A stretch of DNA of 64,000 bases from Rhizobiaceae bacterium (GCA_016742175.1 JACVCH010000013.1:1-64000); one strand, 5' to 3'; positions 39,728 through 49,073 are shown, numbered from the stretch's first letter. Notes: generated by a model not told the origin, from the letters alone. Numbers and translations are program-made.

Positions 39728-40993
39728 ATGAGGAACATTCTGAAGGTTTCGGCGCTGGCGCTTCTCGGCAGCGCCGTCGCGCTTCCGGCCCTGGCGCAGG
39801 ACGATGACTGCGAGATCAAGGTCGGCGTCGTCATGGAACTGACGGGCCCGGCCGGCCAGTACGGCCAGGCCGGCGCGAAGTCGGTCGAGATGGCGTTCCG
39901 CGACATCAACGAGGCGGGCGGCGCTGCGGGCTGCGACCTGACGATGGACGTGCGCGATTCCCAGAGCCAAGGCAACGTCGCGGTCGACCAGGCGACGCAG
40001 CTCGTCAACGTCGAGAACGTGCCCGTGATCATCGGCGGCATCATCTCCTCCGTCTCGATCCCGATCCTGACCTCGGTGACGGCGTCGGCCGGCGTCGTGC
40101 AGGTCTCGCCCGCCTCCTCCTCGCCGACGCTGACCACCATGTCAGAGGAAGGCAAGACCAACGGCTATTTCTTCCGCACCATCACGTCCGACGCGCTGCA
40201 GGGCACGGCGGCGGCGAAATACGCGATCGACCAGGGCCTGAAGAAGCTCGCCATCATCCACGTCAACAACGATTTCGGCGTGAACATGGTCAACGAGTTC
40301 CGCGCTTCCTTCGAGGCGCTGGGCGGCGAGATCACCTCGACGACGCCCTACAACGAGCGCCAGCCGAACTATTCGGCCGAAGTGACGACCGGCATGGGCG
40401 GCGAGCCCGAGGCGCTCTACCTCGTCTCCTACCCGACCGACGGCGCGACCATCGCGCGCGCCTGGATTTCGCAGGGCGGGCCGGCGAAGTTCCTGCTCAA
40501 TGACGGCATGAACTCGACCGAGTTCATCGAGGCCGTCGGCGCGCAATATCTGAACGACGCCTACGGCACGTCTTCCGGCACGGTCGAGACCGCGTCGACC
40601 AAGTATTTCTACGACAATTACGGCGAGATCTCCGGCGGCATCGCGCCCGACGCGCCGGCCGCCGACCGCTCCTACGACGCCGGCGCCATCGTCGGCCTCG
40701 CCATCGCCAAGGCCGGTTCCGGCGAGGCGGATGCGATCCGCGACGCCATGCGCGAGGTCGTCGACCCGGAGGGCGAGCCGATCTATGCCGGCCCGGAGGA
40801 ATTCAAGAAGGCGCTGGCACTGATCGCCGAGGACAAGCCGATCAAGTATGAAGGCGTCATCGGCCCGGTCGCCTTCGACGAGAATGGCGACATCACCGGC
40901 CCGTTCCGCCTCTGGCGCATCCAGGAAGGCGAGGTCACCACGACCGGCGAGATTTCGGCCGAGGAAGTCGGCGAGATCAAGGGCGGTCTCTGA
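39728..40993 (+). CDS. ABC transporter substrate-binding protein, LivK type
   Basis: A 421-aa periplasmic binding protein (type I fold, Peripla_BP_6). Signal peptide residues 1-23 (ends ALPALAQ). Then KVGVVMELTGPAGQYG, GGIISSVSI, VQVSPASSSPTLT and NNDFGVNM. Such proteins feed HAAT importers, here surely the LivGFHM set on the other arm. The ligand is not predictable; the absence of a classic leucine-binding Tyr/Ser pattern could not be judged. The start follows AAGGGGAAAGGCAG. A strong terminator follows the gene. Confidence 0.94.
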   Translation: MRNILKVSALALLGSAVALPALAQDDDCEIKVGVVMELTGPAGQYGQAGAKSVEMAFRDINEAGGAAGCDLTMDVRDSQSQGNVAVDQATQLVNVENVPVIIGGIISSVSIPILTSVTASAGVVQVSPASSSPTLTTMSEEGKTNGYFFRTITSDALQGTAAAKYAIDQGLKKLAIIHVNNDFGVNMVNEFRASFEALGGEITSTTPYNERQPNYSAEVTTGMGGEPEALYLVSYPTDGATIARAWISQGGPAKFLLNDGMNSTEFIEAVGAQYLNDAYGTSSGTVETASTKYFYDNYGEISGGIAPDAPAADRSYDAGAIVGLAIAKAGSGEADAIRDAMREVVDPEGEPIYAGPEEFKKALALIAEDKPIKYEGVIGPVAFDENGDITGPFRLWRIQEGEVTTTGEISAEEVGEIKGGL

Positions 40994-40999
40994 AGGCCG

Positions 41000-41037
41000 T
41001 GCCGACGGCGTCCCCGGGGCGCCGTCGGCAATTTATC
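41000..41037. terminator. Intrinsic terminator between converging livK and mmgE/prpD
   Basis: TGCCGACGGCG (41000-41010) and CGCCGTCGGCA (41020-41030) form a perfect 11-bp stem, followed on the plus strand by ATTTAT. It ends the livK unit and may also stop the leftward acd operon read from the other side. Confidence 0.8.
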
Positions 41038-42510
41038 CTAGCGGGACTTCCAGTCGAGGAGGTCGTAGAGCGCGCCGACGTCGTCCGCCGCGTCCAGCGA
41101 CCAGACCGCATCGAACACGGCCTGAATGCGCGCATCGTCCAGAAGACCGTCGGCGCAATCGCGGAACTTGCCTTCGAGTTCGCCGTCCGAAAGCGGATTG
41201 TGCGGGCTGCCGCGATAGTTTTCGTCGGCCCAGCGCTCGATCGTGCGGCCGTCCCTGGTCGTGACTTCGATCCGCGAGCGGATGCGGTCCCAGCCCATGT
41301 CCTCGATCGACTGGTCGAACGCGGTCTCGATGCGCGCCTGCATGTCCTGCGAGGCGCTGGAGGCGACGAACTCGTCGGTGAATTCGGCCTTGCCGGCACG
41401 GCCCCTGAGGATGATCGCGGTCAGGAGGAAGGCGAAGGAGAACTTGCCTTCGAGTTCCGTGCGCGCGATGCGGAAGCGGATCGGGCCGAGGACGTTGCTG
41501 CCGGCGCTGAGCTTGACCGCGGCGATGTCGTCGGCCGTCAGGCCGTTCTCGCGCATCAGGAACAACAGCGCATCCATGCTCGGATGGGTCAGCACGCCCG
41601 ACGGGTAGGGCTTGATGGACACGCCGGGGCTTCGCATCGTGTGCGGCTTGCCGAAGCGGTCCCTGACGAGAGCCGGCTCGCCGCCCGGCCCGGCAATGGC
41701 GAGATAGCCCCAGCGCCCGTCGAGCGCCTCGGTATTGGCGGAAAAACCGTGGCGCACGAGAAGCGCCGCCGTGACGCCGTTCTCGGCCGCGCGGCCGACA
41801 TGCATCGGCTTGGTCATGGTGCCGAAGCCCGCACGGATGCCGCCCGCCATCGAGGCGGCAAGGCCGATCGCCTTGGCGACGCCCGTCTCGTCGAGCGCGA
41901 GCACCTTGGCGGCGGCGGCGGCAGCGGCAAAGGTTCCGATGGTGCCCGACGTATGGAAGCCGCGCATGTAATGGTCGGGATTGATCGCCTCGGCGACCTT
42001 GCAGCCGACTTCGAAACCGGCGGCGAAGGCGGTCAGAAACGCCTTGCCGTCGACCGGGCGTCCGGTCTCGCTCGCGACCAGGTCGGCCATCGTCAGCGCT
42101 GCGACCAGCGGCGGCATGGTGGGGTGCATCAGGAGGCCGTACGGGCGGCCCGGCCCCTCGGCGAGTTGCGTGTCGTCCCAATCCATCGCGTGGCCGGCGG
42201 TGGCGCTCCAGAGCGCTGAAAGATGCGCCGGCACCTTCCTGGCGGCGTCGCCGACGAGCCGTGCCTGCGGCGTGCCGCCGAGGCTGTCGATATAGGCGCT
42301 GAGCGGGGCCATGCCCGGCTGTTCGGACCCGGCAAGCGCGACGGCAAGCCCGTCGAGCACGCAGCGCTTGGCAAGATGCAGGGTTTCGGCGTCGAGGTCC
42401 GAGAACTGCAACTCCGCGACGAATTTCGACGCCGCCGCCGTCAACCCGCTGAGGGCGGCATGCGGGTCGCTCGCCGGCTTCTGGCCGAGGGGTGTCTGGT
42501 GCTGGTTCAT
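41038..42510 (-). CDS. MmgE/PrpD family protein (first of two)
   Basis: A 490-aa protein of the family that holds 2-methylcitrate dehydratase and cis-aconitate decarboxylase. Motifs: GHAMDWDDTQL, HPTMPPLVAAL, GFHTSGTIGTFAAA, GTMTKPMHVGRAAENG and KPYPSG. It likely dehydrates, decarboxylates or isomerises a di- or tricarboxylic acid. It is last in the leftward operon acd-caiB-isochorismatase-prpD, overlapping the hydrolase gene by 4 bp. A paralog begins the rightward unit at 46638. Confidence 0.92.
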   Translation of the reverse strand: MNQHQTPLGQKPASDPHAALSGLTAAASKFVAELQFSDLDAETLHLAKRCVLDGLAVALAGSEQPGMAPLSAYIDSLGGTPQARLVGDAARKVPAHLSALWSATAGHAMDWDDTQLAEGPGRPYGLLMHPTMPPLVAALTMADLVASETGRPVDGKAFLTAFAAGFEVGCKVAEAINPDHYMRGFHTSGTIGTFAAAAAAAKVLALDETGVAKAIGLAASMAGGIRAGFGTMTKPMHVGRAAENGVTAALLVRHGFSANTEALDGRWGYLAIAGPGGEPALVRDRFGKPHTMRSPGVSIKPYPSGVLTHPSMDALLFLMRENGLTADDIAAVKLSAGSNVLGPIRFRIARTELEGKFSFAFLLTAIILRGRAGKAEFTDEFVASSASQDMQARIETAFDQSIEDMGWDRIRSRIEVTTRDGRTIERWADENYRGSPHNPLSDGELEGKFRDCADGLLDDARIQAVFDAVWSLDAADDVGALYDLLDWKSR

Positions 42511-43172
42511 CGGGTTTCTCCTGGTTGCGGCGCCCGGTTCCAGCCGGACAGGATCTCATCGACGGTCGGCGTCAGGCCGAAGCGATGGCGGATGTTGGCG
42601 AGCGAGCCTTCGTGCAGATCCCGGCTCCAGGACCCCGTCGCATCGGGCGGCACGCAGACATAGTAGTCGAGCTCGAAGGCGGCGCGGGACGTCGTCTCGA
42701 CGCAGACATTGGTGGAGACGCCGGTCGCGATGACACTGCGGATGCCGCGCGCGCGAAGGAGAAGGTCCATGTCGGTGCCCGAAAAGGCGCTGTAGCGGCG
42801 CTTGCGCACTACGAGTTCGCCGGCGCGCGGCGACAATTCGTCGACGAAGGCCTCGCCCTCCGTCCCGGTGATGCAAAGATGCTCCGACGAAAAGGTCGAG
42901 CGGCGACGCTGGGCGAGCCACGGCCCCGAATCGCTTCCGTGATCGGGCGCCGTGCTGAACCCCACATGCGCGACGAGCATTTTCGCCTTTCGGGCGGCAT
43001 CGAGAAGACGGGCGATATGGGGAATGACGCCCTGCGCCATCGAGAGGTCGCGCCCGGCCTGTTCGGCACCGAAGCCCGGCGTGCAGAAATCCTTCTGCAT
43101 GTCGATGATAAGGAGCGCGGTGTGCCGCGGATCGACGGTCTCGGCGAGTTCGGTCAGCATCGGCGGTTCCAT
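42507..43172 (-). CDS. Isochorismatase-like cysteine hydrolase
   Basis: A 221-aa amidase-like hydrolase with the Asp-Lys-Cys triad: Asp in LLIIDMQKDFC, Lys in VVRKRRYSAF, Cys in GVSTNVCVETT. The family hydrolyses amides or carbamates (nicotinamide, N-carbamoylsarcosine, maleamate, ureidoacrylate). Between a CoA transferase and MmgE/PrpD gene, a job in freeing a carboxylate from an amide is plausible. The ATG at 43172 is used; one at 43160 is possible. 4-bp overlap with mmgE/prpD. Confidence 0.92.
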   Translation of the reverse strand: MEPPMLTELAETVDPRHTALLIIDMQKDFCTPGFGAEQAGRDLSMAQGVIPHIARLLDAARKAKMLVAHVGFSTAPDHGSDSGPWLAQRRRSTFSSEHLCITGTEGEAFVDELSPRAGELVVRKRRYSAFSGTDMDLLLRARGIRSVIATGVSTNVCVETTSRAAFELDYYVCVPPDATGSWSRDLHEGSLANIRHRFGLTPTVDEILSGWNRAPQPGETR

Positions 43173-43200
43173 CGATCGGCGGTTCCTTGGAGTTGAAAGG

Positions 43201-44352
43201 TCAGGCGGCATCCGTGTCCGACTTGGCGAATTCGGCGCGAATGGCGGCGTCATGTTCGCCGATCGCGGGAACGGACTGGTAACCGCGCGTTTCCCCGCGC
43301 CGGCGCGCCGGCGGCGCGGGCATGCTGACCGGGCCGTTGGGCGTATCGATCTCGACGCGGCGCAGATGCGGATGCGCGGCAAGGTCGAGGGCGGAATTGA
43401 CCATGGCCCAGGCGATGCCGGCCTTTTCCAGCCTTGCGATGATGCCTTCGTGGTCTTCGCCCGCGAAGACCACGCCGATGATCGCGTCGAGGGCGGCGCG
43501 ATTGCGCATCCGCGCGGCCGGATCGGCAAATTGCGGATCGGACGCAAGATCGACCTCGCCCAGCACCTCACGGCAGAAGGCGCGCCATTCGCGCTCGTTC
43601 TGGATCGAGATCAGGACGTCCTTGGCGTCGGCGCAGCGGAAGACACCATAGGGCGCGATGGACGGGTGACGCAGGCCGAGACGCGGCGGATTGCGGCCCG
43701 AGCCTTCGGCCTGCAAAAGCGGCACGGTCATCCAGTCGGCCATGGCGTCGAACATGGCGACGTCGATCGTCGCGCCCTTTCCGGTCATCCGGCGCTCGAT
43801 CACGGCCTCGAGGATCGCCGCATAGGCATACATGCCGGTGCCGACATCGCAGACGGAAACGCCGACGCGGGCCGCTTCCTCCGGCGTTCCCGTCACCGAG
43901 GCGAGCCCGCTTTCGGCCTGGACGAGCAGATCGTAGGCCTTCTTGTCCTTGTAGGGGCCCTCCTGGCCGAAGCCGGAAATGTTGAGCTGGATCAGCCGCG
44001 GATTGAGCGCCGCCAGTTCCTTCGCCCCGAGCCCCAGCCGTTCGACGGCGCCGGGCGCGAGGTTCTGGACGAAGATGTCGGCCTCGGCCAGCATGGATTT
44101 GAGGAGGGCGAAGTCGGCCTTCGCCTTGATGTCGAGGACGACCGATTCCTTGCCGCGGTTCAGCCACACGAAATAGGACGACTGGCCTTTGGCGAAGCCG
44201 TCATAATTGCGCGCGAAATCGCCTTCCTCGCGTTCGATCTTGATCACCCGCGCGCCGGCGTCGGCCAGCTTGCAGGTGCAGTAGGGTGCCGCGACGGCCT
44301 GTTCCAGCGAGATCACGAGCAGGCCGGCGAGAGGGCCGGAAGGAGAAGCCAT
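43201..44352 (-). CDS. CaiB/BaiF family CoA transferase (class III)
   Basis: A 383-aa class III CoA transferase that would load CoA from a donor thioester onto a carboxylic acid. N-terminal LLVISLEQAVAAPYC, KIEREEGDFARN, LNRGKESVVLDIK, and the catalytic Asp in VCDVGTGMYA (about residue 165) are all present. A long open frame continues upstream into the acyl-CoA dehydrogenase gene but the ATG at 44352 begins the family homology. It is 11 bp after that dehydrogenase, so the two steps are linked: CoA activation, then oxidation. Confidence 0.93.
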   Translation of the reverse strand: MASPSGPLAGLLVISLEQAVAAPYCTCKLADAGARVIKIEREEGDFARNYDGFAKGQSSYFVWLNRGKESVVLDIKAKADFALLKSMLAEADIFVQNLAPGAVERLGLGAKELAALNPRLIQLNISGFGQEGPYKDKKAYDLLVQAESGLASVTGTPEEAARVGVSVCDVGTGMYAYAAILEAVIERRMTGKGATIDVAMFDAMADWMTVPLLQAEGSGRNPPRLGLRHPSIAPYGVFRCADAKDVLISIQNEREWRAFCREVLGEVDLASDPQFADPAARMRNRAALDAIIGVVFAGEDHEGIIARLEKAGIAWAMVNSALDLAAHPHLRRVEIDTPNGPVSMPAPPARRRGETRGYQSVPAIGEHDAAIRAEFAKSDTDAA

Positions 44353-44363
44353 GGGCGCGCCTC

Positions 44364-45548
44364 TCAATAGGAGCGCGGCATGCCAAGCACATGCTCGCCG
44401 ACATAGGACAGGATGAGATTGGTCGAGATCGGCGCCACTTGGTAGAGGCGCGTCTCGCGGAACTTGCGCTCGACGTCGTACTCCTCGGCGAAGCCGAACC
44501 CGCCATGGGTCTGCAGGCAGGTGTCGGCCGCATGCCAGGACGCCTCGGATGCCAAAAGCTTCGCCATGTTGGCCTCCGGCCCGCAGGGCATGCCGTGATC
44601 GAACAGATGCGCCGCGCGGTAGACCATGAGCTTGGCGGCCTGCGCCTCGGCATACGCACGCGAGATCGGAAACTGAACGCCCTGGTTGGCGCCGATCGGC
44701 CGGCCGAACACGACGCGCTCCTTTGCGTAGTTCGTCGACGTGCGGGTGAACCATTCGGCGTCGCCGATGCACTCGGCCGCGATCAGGATGCGCTCGGCAT
44801 TCATGCCGTCGAGGACGTATTTGAAGCCCCTGCCCTCCTCGCCGATCAGGCTGTCGGCGGGAATTTCGAGATTGTCGAAGAAGATCTCGGTCGTGGCGTG
44901 GTTGAGCATCGCGCGGATGGGCTTGATCGTCAGGCCGTTGCCGAGCGCCTTCTTCATGTCGACGAGGAAGACGGAGAGGCCGTCGCTCTTGCGCGCGACC
45001 TTGTCCTTGGGCGTGGTGCGCGCAAGCAGGATCATCAGGTCGGAATGCTCGGCCCGCGAGGTCCACACCTTCTGCCCGTTGACGACATAGGTGTCGCCGC
45101 GCTTCTCGGCGAAGGTGGTGATCGAGGTCGTGTCGGTGCCGGCCGTCGGCTCGGTCACGCCGAACGCCTGCAGGCGGGTCTCGCCCGTCGCGATCCGGGG
45201 CAGCCAGTGGGTCTTCTGCGCCTCGCTGCCATGCCGCAGGAGCGTGCCCATCGTATACATCTGCGCGTGCAGCGCGGCCGCGTTGCAGCCTTGCGCGTGC
45301 ACTTCCTCGAGGATGTTGGCCGCCACAGTGATGCCTTGCCCGGAGCCGCCATACGCTTCCGGTATGAGCACGCCGAGGAAGCCGGCCTCGGTCATCGCCT
45401 CGACGAAGGCCGTCGGATAGGCCTTATCCCGATCGAGCTCGCGCCAATATTCGCCGGGGAAACGGGCGCAGAGCGCAGCCACGGACTGCCTGATCTGCCG
45501 AAGCATCTCGACTTCAGCAACGTCCACACCTTGATCCATACGCGACAT
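44364..45548 (-). CDS. Acyl-CoA dehydrogenase family protein
   Basis: A 394-aa FAD enzyme with N-terminal helices, the FAD segment VTEPTAGTDTTSI, and VWTSRAEHSD, and the C-terminal THGGFGFAEEYDVERKFRE. It would put a 2,3-double bond into a CoA thioester and pass electrons to ETF (etfBA lie at 60883-62584). Where many family members have the catalytic Glu (YEGTS), this one has YQVAPIST, so the base may sit elsewhere as in isovaleryl-CoA dehydrogenase. The ATG at 45548 follows AAGGTGAGGAAC. First gene of the leftward unit. Confidence 0.93.
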   Translation of the reverse strand: MSRMDQGVDVAEVEMLRQIRQSVAALCARFPGEYWRELDRDKAYPTAFVEAMTEAGFLGVLIPEAYGGSGQGITVAANILEEVHAQGCNAAALHAQMYTMGTLLRHGSEAQKTHWLPRIATGETRLQAFGVTEPTAGTDTTSITTFAEKRGDTYVVNGQKVWTSRAEHSDLMILLARTTPKDKVARKSDGLSVFLVDMKKALGNGLTIKPIRAMLNHATTEIFFDNLEIPADSLIGEEGRGFKYVLDGMNAERILIAAECIGDAEWFTRTSTNYAKERVVFGRPIGANQGVQFPISRAYAEAQAAKLMVYRAAHLFDHGMPCGPEANMAKLLASEASWHAADTCLQTHGGFGFAEEYDVERKFRETRLYQVAPISTNLILSYVGEHVLGMPRSY

Positions 45549-45616
45549 GTTCCTCACCTTGCAGTTCCGCGCGACCATATATCGGACGCGCTTCTTCGAC
45601 GCCTCTCCCGGCAGGC

Positions 45617-45638
45617 TATCAGGTATGCCAGTTTGATA
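45617..45638. promoter_or_regulatory. LysR-type operator in the acd / lysR gap
   Basis: TATCA (45617-45621), 12 bp, TGATA (45634-45638) is an inverted repeat of the T-N11-A class bound by LysR regulators. It lies between the divergent acyl-CoA dehydrogenase and LysR genes, so one regulator can control both units. It overlaps the most upstream in-frame ATG of lysR, which argues against that start. Confidence 0.6.
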
Positions 45639-45667
45639 TGGAAAATTGCGATATGCAGGAGCCGATG

Positions 45668-46600
45668 ATGGAACTGCGCCAGTTGACCTATTTTATCCGG
45701 ATCGTCGAGTCGGGGAGCTTCTCCCGGGCCGCGATCGAGTTGCAGGTTGCGCAGCCGGCGCTGTCGCGGCAGATCAAGCGCCTCGAGGAGGAACTGGGAA
45801 CGCCGCTCCTCTATCGCAACGGGCGCGGCGTCTCCCTGACCCGCGCGGGCGAGATCCTGATGGCTTCGAGCAGCGAGGTCATCGGCAAGCTGGAAGCGAC
45901 GGCGCGCGAGATCGCCGAGGCCGGCGACCGGCTGTCGGGGTCCGCGGTCGTCGGACTGCCGCCGACCGTCGGGCGCGTGCTCGCCATACCGCTCGCCGCG
46001 CTCTTTCGCGATCATTTCCCCGCGGTGAAACTGCAGATCGTCGAGGGGTTCAGCGGCAACGTGCTCGAATGGCTGTCGACGGGCCGCGTCGACGTCGGCG
46101 TGCTCTACAGCGATCCGGGCGCCAATCTGATGGTCGCCGAGCCGCTGGTCGAGGAGGAACTGCTGCTGATCGGCCCGCCCGCAGCCGGCGCGGACACCCG
46201 CGCGATGCCGCCCGCCGGACTGCCGATCCCCTTCCGCACGATGGGCGAACTGCCGCTGATCCTGCCGAGCCGCCCGCACGGGCTGCGCCGCCTGATCGAC
46301 GCGATGGCGATCGGCATCGGCCAGCCGCTCAACGTCGTCATGGAGGTCGACAGCCTGCACACGATGCTGGAGTTGGTGCGCTCGCGCCTCGGCTACACCG
46401 TGCTGCCGCTCGCCAGCATTATGCGCGAGCCGGGCGAGGCATTCTCGACATGGACGATCAGCGAGCCGAACTGCACGCGCACGCTCTACGTCGCGACCGC
46501 GGCGCAGCGCTCGACGGGGATCGCCAAGCGCGAACTCGCCCGCATCGTGCGCCGCCAGATCATGGAAATTGCCACACAGGGGCTGTGGCGGGCGCTGTGA
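45668..46600 (+). CDS. LysR family transcriptional regulator
   Basis: A 310-aa regulator with an N-terminal helix-turn-helix (MELRQLTYFIRIVESGSF, LSRQIKRLEEELGTPLLYR) and a C-terminal effector domain of the periplasmic-binding fold, of the NAC/CbL-like subgroup (LPPTVGRVLAIPL, VEGFSGNVLEWL). The start at 45668 has AGGAG 6 bp upstream; ATGs at 45638 and 45665 are alternatives. It likely activates both divergent units in answer to the pathway substrate or an intermediate. Confidence 0.94.
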   Translation: MELRQLTYFIRIVESGSFSRAAIELQVAQPALSRQIKRLEEELGTPLLYRNGRGVSLTRAGEILMASSSEVIGKLEATAREIAEAGDRLSGSAVVGLPPTVGRVLAIPLAALFRDHFPAVKLQIVEGFSGNVLEWLSTGRVDVGVLYSDPGANLMVAEPLVEEELLLIGPPAAGADTRAMPPAGLPIPFRTMGELPLILPSRPHGLRRLIDAMAIGIGQPLNVVMEVDSLHTMLELVRSRLGYTVLPLASIMREPGEAFSTWTISEPNCTRTLYVATAAQRSTGIAKRELARIVRRQIMEIATQGLWRAL

Positions 46601-46637
46601 GCGTCGCCGCATGCCGAACGGGGGGAGAAAACCGCGC

Positions 46638-48038
46638 ATGAGCCTGCACCAGGAAACCGCGCCGGGCGTGCCGAAGGTCACCGAAATCCTCGCCGACTGG
46701 GTCGTCGGCCTCAAGGGGGCTGACATCCCGCCCGAGGTTCGCCGCGAGGGGCTGCGCACCTTCGTCAACTGGGTCGGCTGCGCCGTCGGCGGGGCGGGCC
46801 ACGAGACCGTCGACCGCGCGCTGGCGGCCGTCGGGCCGTTTTCGGGTCCGGCGACCTCCACCGTTCTCGGACGCGGCGAAAGACTGGACGCGCTGCATGC
46901 CGCGCTTCTCAACGGCATCACCTCGCATGTGCTCGACTATGACGACACGCATCTGAAGACGATCATCCACCCGGCCGGCCCGGTCGCCTCGGCGCTGGTG
47001 GCGCTCAGCGAAATGCGCCCGATCTCCGGCAAGGACCTTCTGACGGCGCTCATCGTCGGCATCGAGGTGGAATGCCGGATCGGTAACGCCGTCTACCCGC
47101 ATCACTACGACCGCGGCTGGCACATCACCGGCACGGTCGGGGTGTTTGGCGCGGCCGCCGCCGTCGGCAAGGTCATCGGCCTTTCCGCGCAACGGATGCG
47201 ATGGGCGTTCGGCCTGGCGGCGACGCAGTCTTCCGGCCTGCGCGAGATGTTCGGCACCATGACCAAGAGCTTCCATCCGGGCCGGGCGGCGCAGAACGGC
47301 ATGTTCGCCGCCCTGCTCGCCGAAGCCGGCTTCGACAGTTCCGAGCGCGCGATCGAGGCGCCGCGTGGCTTTGCCAGCGTCATGTCCGACAAGCAGGATT
47401 ACGGCGAGATGGTCGACGGGCTCGGCACGCGCTGGGAATCGGCACTGAACAGCTACAAGCCGTTCGCCTGTGGCATCGTCATCCACCCGACGATCGACGG
47501 CTGCATCCAGCTTCGCAGCGAACTCGGCGACGCCCGCATCCGCCAGATCGCATCGGTCGAACTGACGACGCATCCGCTCGTGCTCGAACTGACCGGCAAG
47601 ACGAGGCCGAAGAAGGGGCTCGAAGGCAAGTTCTCGGTCTATCACGCCGCTGCCGCCGCACTCCTCAAGGGCGACGGCGCGCCGACCGCCTTCACCGACG
47701 AACTGGTCAACGACCCGCAGATCATCGCGCTGCGCGACAGGACGAAGGCGACGGCGTCGACGGATTGCCACGAGGCCTCGGTCGACATCCGCGTGACCTT
47801 CGAGGACGGCACGAGCGCGACCAAGCGCGTCGAACGCGCGGTCGGATCGATGGAGGTGCCGCTGACCGACGCGCAGATCGACCGCAAGTTCACCGTCCAG
47901 TCCGCCCTCGTCGTCGGCGACGACATGACGGCCGCGCTTCTCGCGACCGCCTGGAACCTCGAAGCACTGGAAGACGCCGCCGACGTGGCGCGGGCGAGCG
48001 TTCCCGCACCTCGCGGGCTGTCCGCCGCTGCCCGGTAG
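46638..48038 (+). CDS. MmgE/PrpD family protein (second of two)
   Basis: A 466-aa paralog of the protein at 41038-42510. It has the same order of motifs: SHVLDYDDTHLKTI, HPAGPVASAL, GWHITGTVGVFGAA, GTMTKSFHPGRAAQNG, KPFACG. The catalytic region with Asp pairs (DYDD) is kept. Likely acts as dehydratase, decarboxylase or isomerase on a carboxylic acid. It starts 37 bp after lysR with GGGGGAG before its ATG. Two different members of the family in one regulon suggest two successive or stereospecific steps. Confidence 0.92.
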   Translation: MSLHQETAPGVPKVTEILADWVVGLKGADIPPEVRREGLRTFVNWVGCAVGGAGHETVDRALAAVGPFSGPATSTVLGRGERLDALHAALLNGITSHVLDYDDTHLKTIIHPAGPVASALVALSEMRPISGKDLLTALIVGIEVECRIGNAVYPHHYDRGWHITGTVGVFGAAAAVGKVIGLSAQRMRWAFGLAATQSSGLREMFGTMTKSFHPGRAAQNGMFAALLAEAGFDSSERAIEAPRGFASVMSDKQDYGEMVDGLGTRWESALNSYKPFACGIVIHPTIDGCIQLRSELGDARIRQIASVELTTHPLVLELTGKTRPKKGLEGKFSVYHAAAAALLKGDGAPTAFTDELVNDPQIIALRDRTKATASTDCHEASVDIRVTFEDGTSATKRVERAVGSMEVPLTDAQIDRKFTVQSALVVGDDMTAALLATAWNLEALEDAADVARASVPAPRGLSAAAR

Positions 48039-48171
48039 CAGCCGCGTCGCCATACCCGGAAGGCATAGCTGTTAGGAATAGGAGGCGACTGTCGGCATGG
48101 CCCTCGCTTGATACTGTGATCTCAATCGCTGGCTTTTTGCCGACGCCATACCGGATCGAGGATCAATCACC

Positions 48172-49017
48172 GTGCATGGACCGACGATCGCAGGAGAGGC
48201 CCATATCGGACGCACGCGGCGCTTTGCCGAAGTGCTCGAGGCCGGCCCCGTCGATCGTCTCGCGGGCCTGTTCGACATGGACCGGCGCCCGGCACCTGCC
48301 GGCGACCTCGTCCCGGAAGGCTGGCAGTGGGTGACCTTCTGCCCGAAGGCGCGCCAATCGGAGATCGGCCCGGACGGCCATCCCCACCGCGGCGGCTTCC
48401 TGCCCGACCTCGACCTGCGGCTGCGCATGTTCGGGGGCGCCGACGCCGTCTTCCACCGGCCGCTGAAGACCGACCATACGGCTGAACTCGTCGAGCGCAT
48501 CGCCGACATCCGCGAGACGACGGGCAATGCCGGGCGTCTGGCGATCGTCAAAATCGAGCGGACGTTCCAGCAGTTCGGGCGCGTGTGCCTCGTCGAGACC
48601 CAGACGATCATCTATCGCGAACCCGGACCGGCCGGCGAGCCCCGATACGGCGATGACGAGAGTGCCCAGTGGCGCGACCTGATCGAGCCGGACCCGGTCT
48701 CGCTCTTCCGCTTTTCCGCGCTCACCTATAACGGCCATCGCATCCATTACGACCGCGACTACGCGATGAATGTCGAAGGCTATCCGGGCCTCGTCGTCCA
48801 CGGCCCCTTCGTCGCGCTCAGCCTCCTGGAAGCGGCGCGCCGGCGCGCGCGCGGCAGGCAGGTCTCCCGCTTCACGTTCCGGTCTGCAGCACCGCTGTTC
48901 GACACCGGTCCGTTCCATGCGTGCGGACGTTTCGACGGCAACGGCGCGGTGCTCTGGGCCGAGAACGACATGCATGGCCGGGCGATGAACGCCAGCGTGG
49001 AGTTCCATCCAAACTGA
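48172..49017 (+). CDS. MaoC-like / HTD2-type acyl-CoA hydratase
   Basis: A 281-aa double hot-dog protein similar to mesaconyl-C4-CoA hydratase and FAS1-type dehydratases. The N-terminal half is a FAS1-DH-like fold (PEGWQWVTFCPKARQSEIG, GGFLPDLDLRLRMFGG). The C-terminal half has the hydratase motif FRFSALTYNGHRIHYDRDYA followed by GLVVHGPF. It would add water to an enoyl-CoA, matching the dehydrogenase on the other arm. The start is a GTG with GAGG upstream; no ATG is available in frame. The 130-bp gap before it holds no gene. Confidence 0.88.
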   Translation: MHGPTIAGEAHIGRTRRFAEVLEAGPVDRLAGLFDMDRRPAPAGDLVPEGWQWVTFCPKARQSEIGPDGHPHRGGFLPDLDLRLRMFGGADAVFHRPLKTDHTAELVERIADIRETTGNAGRLAIVKIERTFQQFGRVCLVETQTIIYREPGPAGEPRYGDDESAQWRDLIEPDPVSLFRFSALTYNGHRIHYDRDYAMNVEGYPGLVVHGPFVALSLLEAARRRARGRQVSRFTFRSAAPLFDTGPFHACGRFDGNGAVLWAENDMHGRAMNASVEFHPN

Positions 49018-49073
49018 ATCACCAAAAGCAAGAAGGCCGGCAAACGGCCGCCAACCTCAAGAGGAGAACGACA

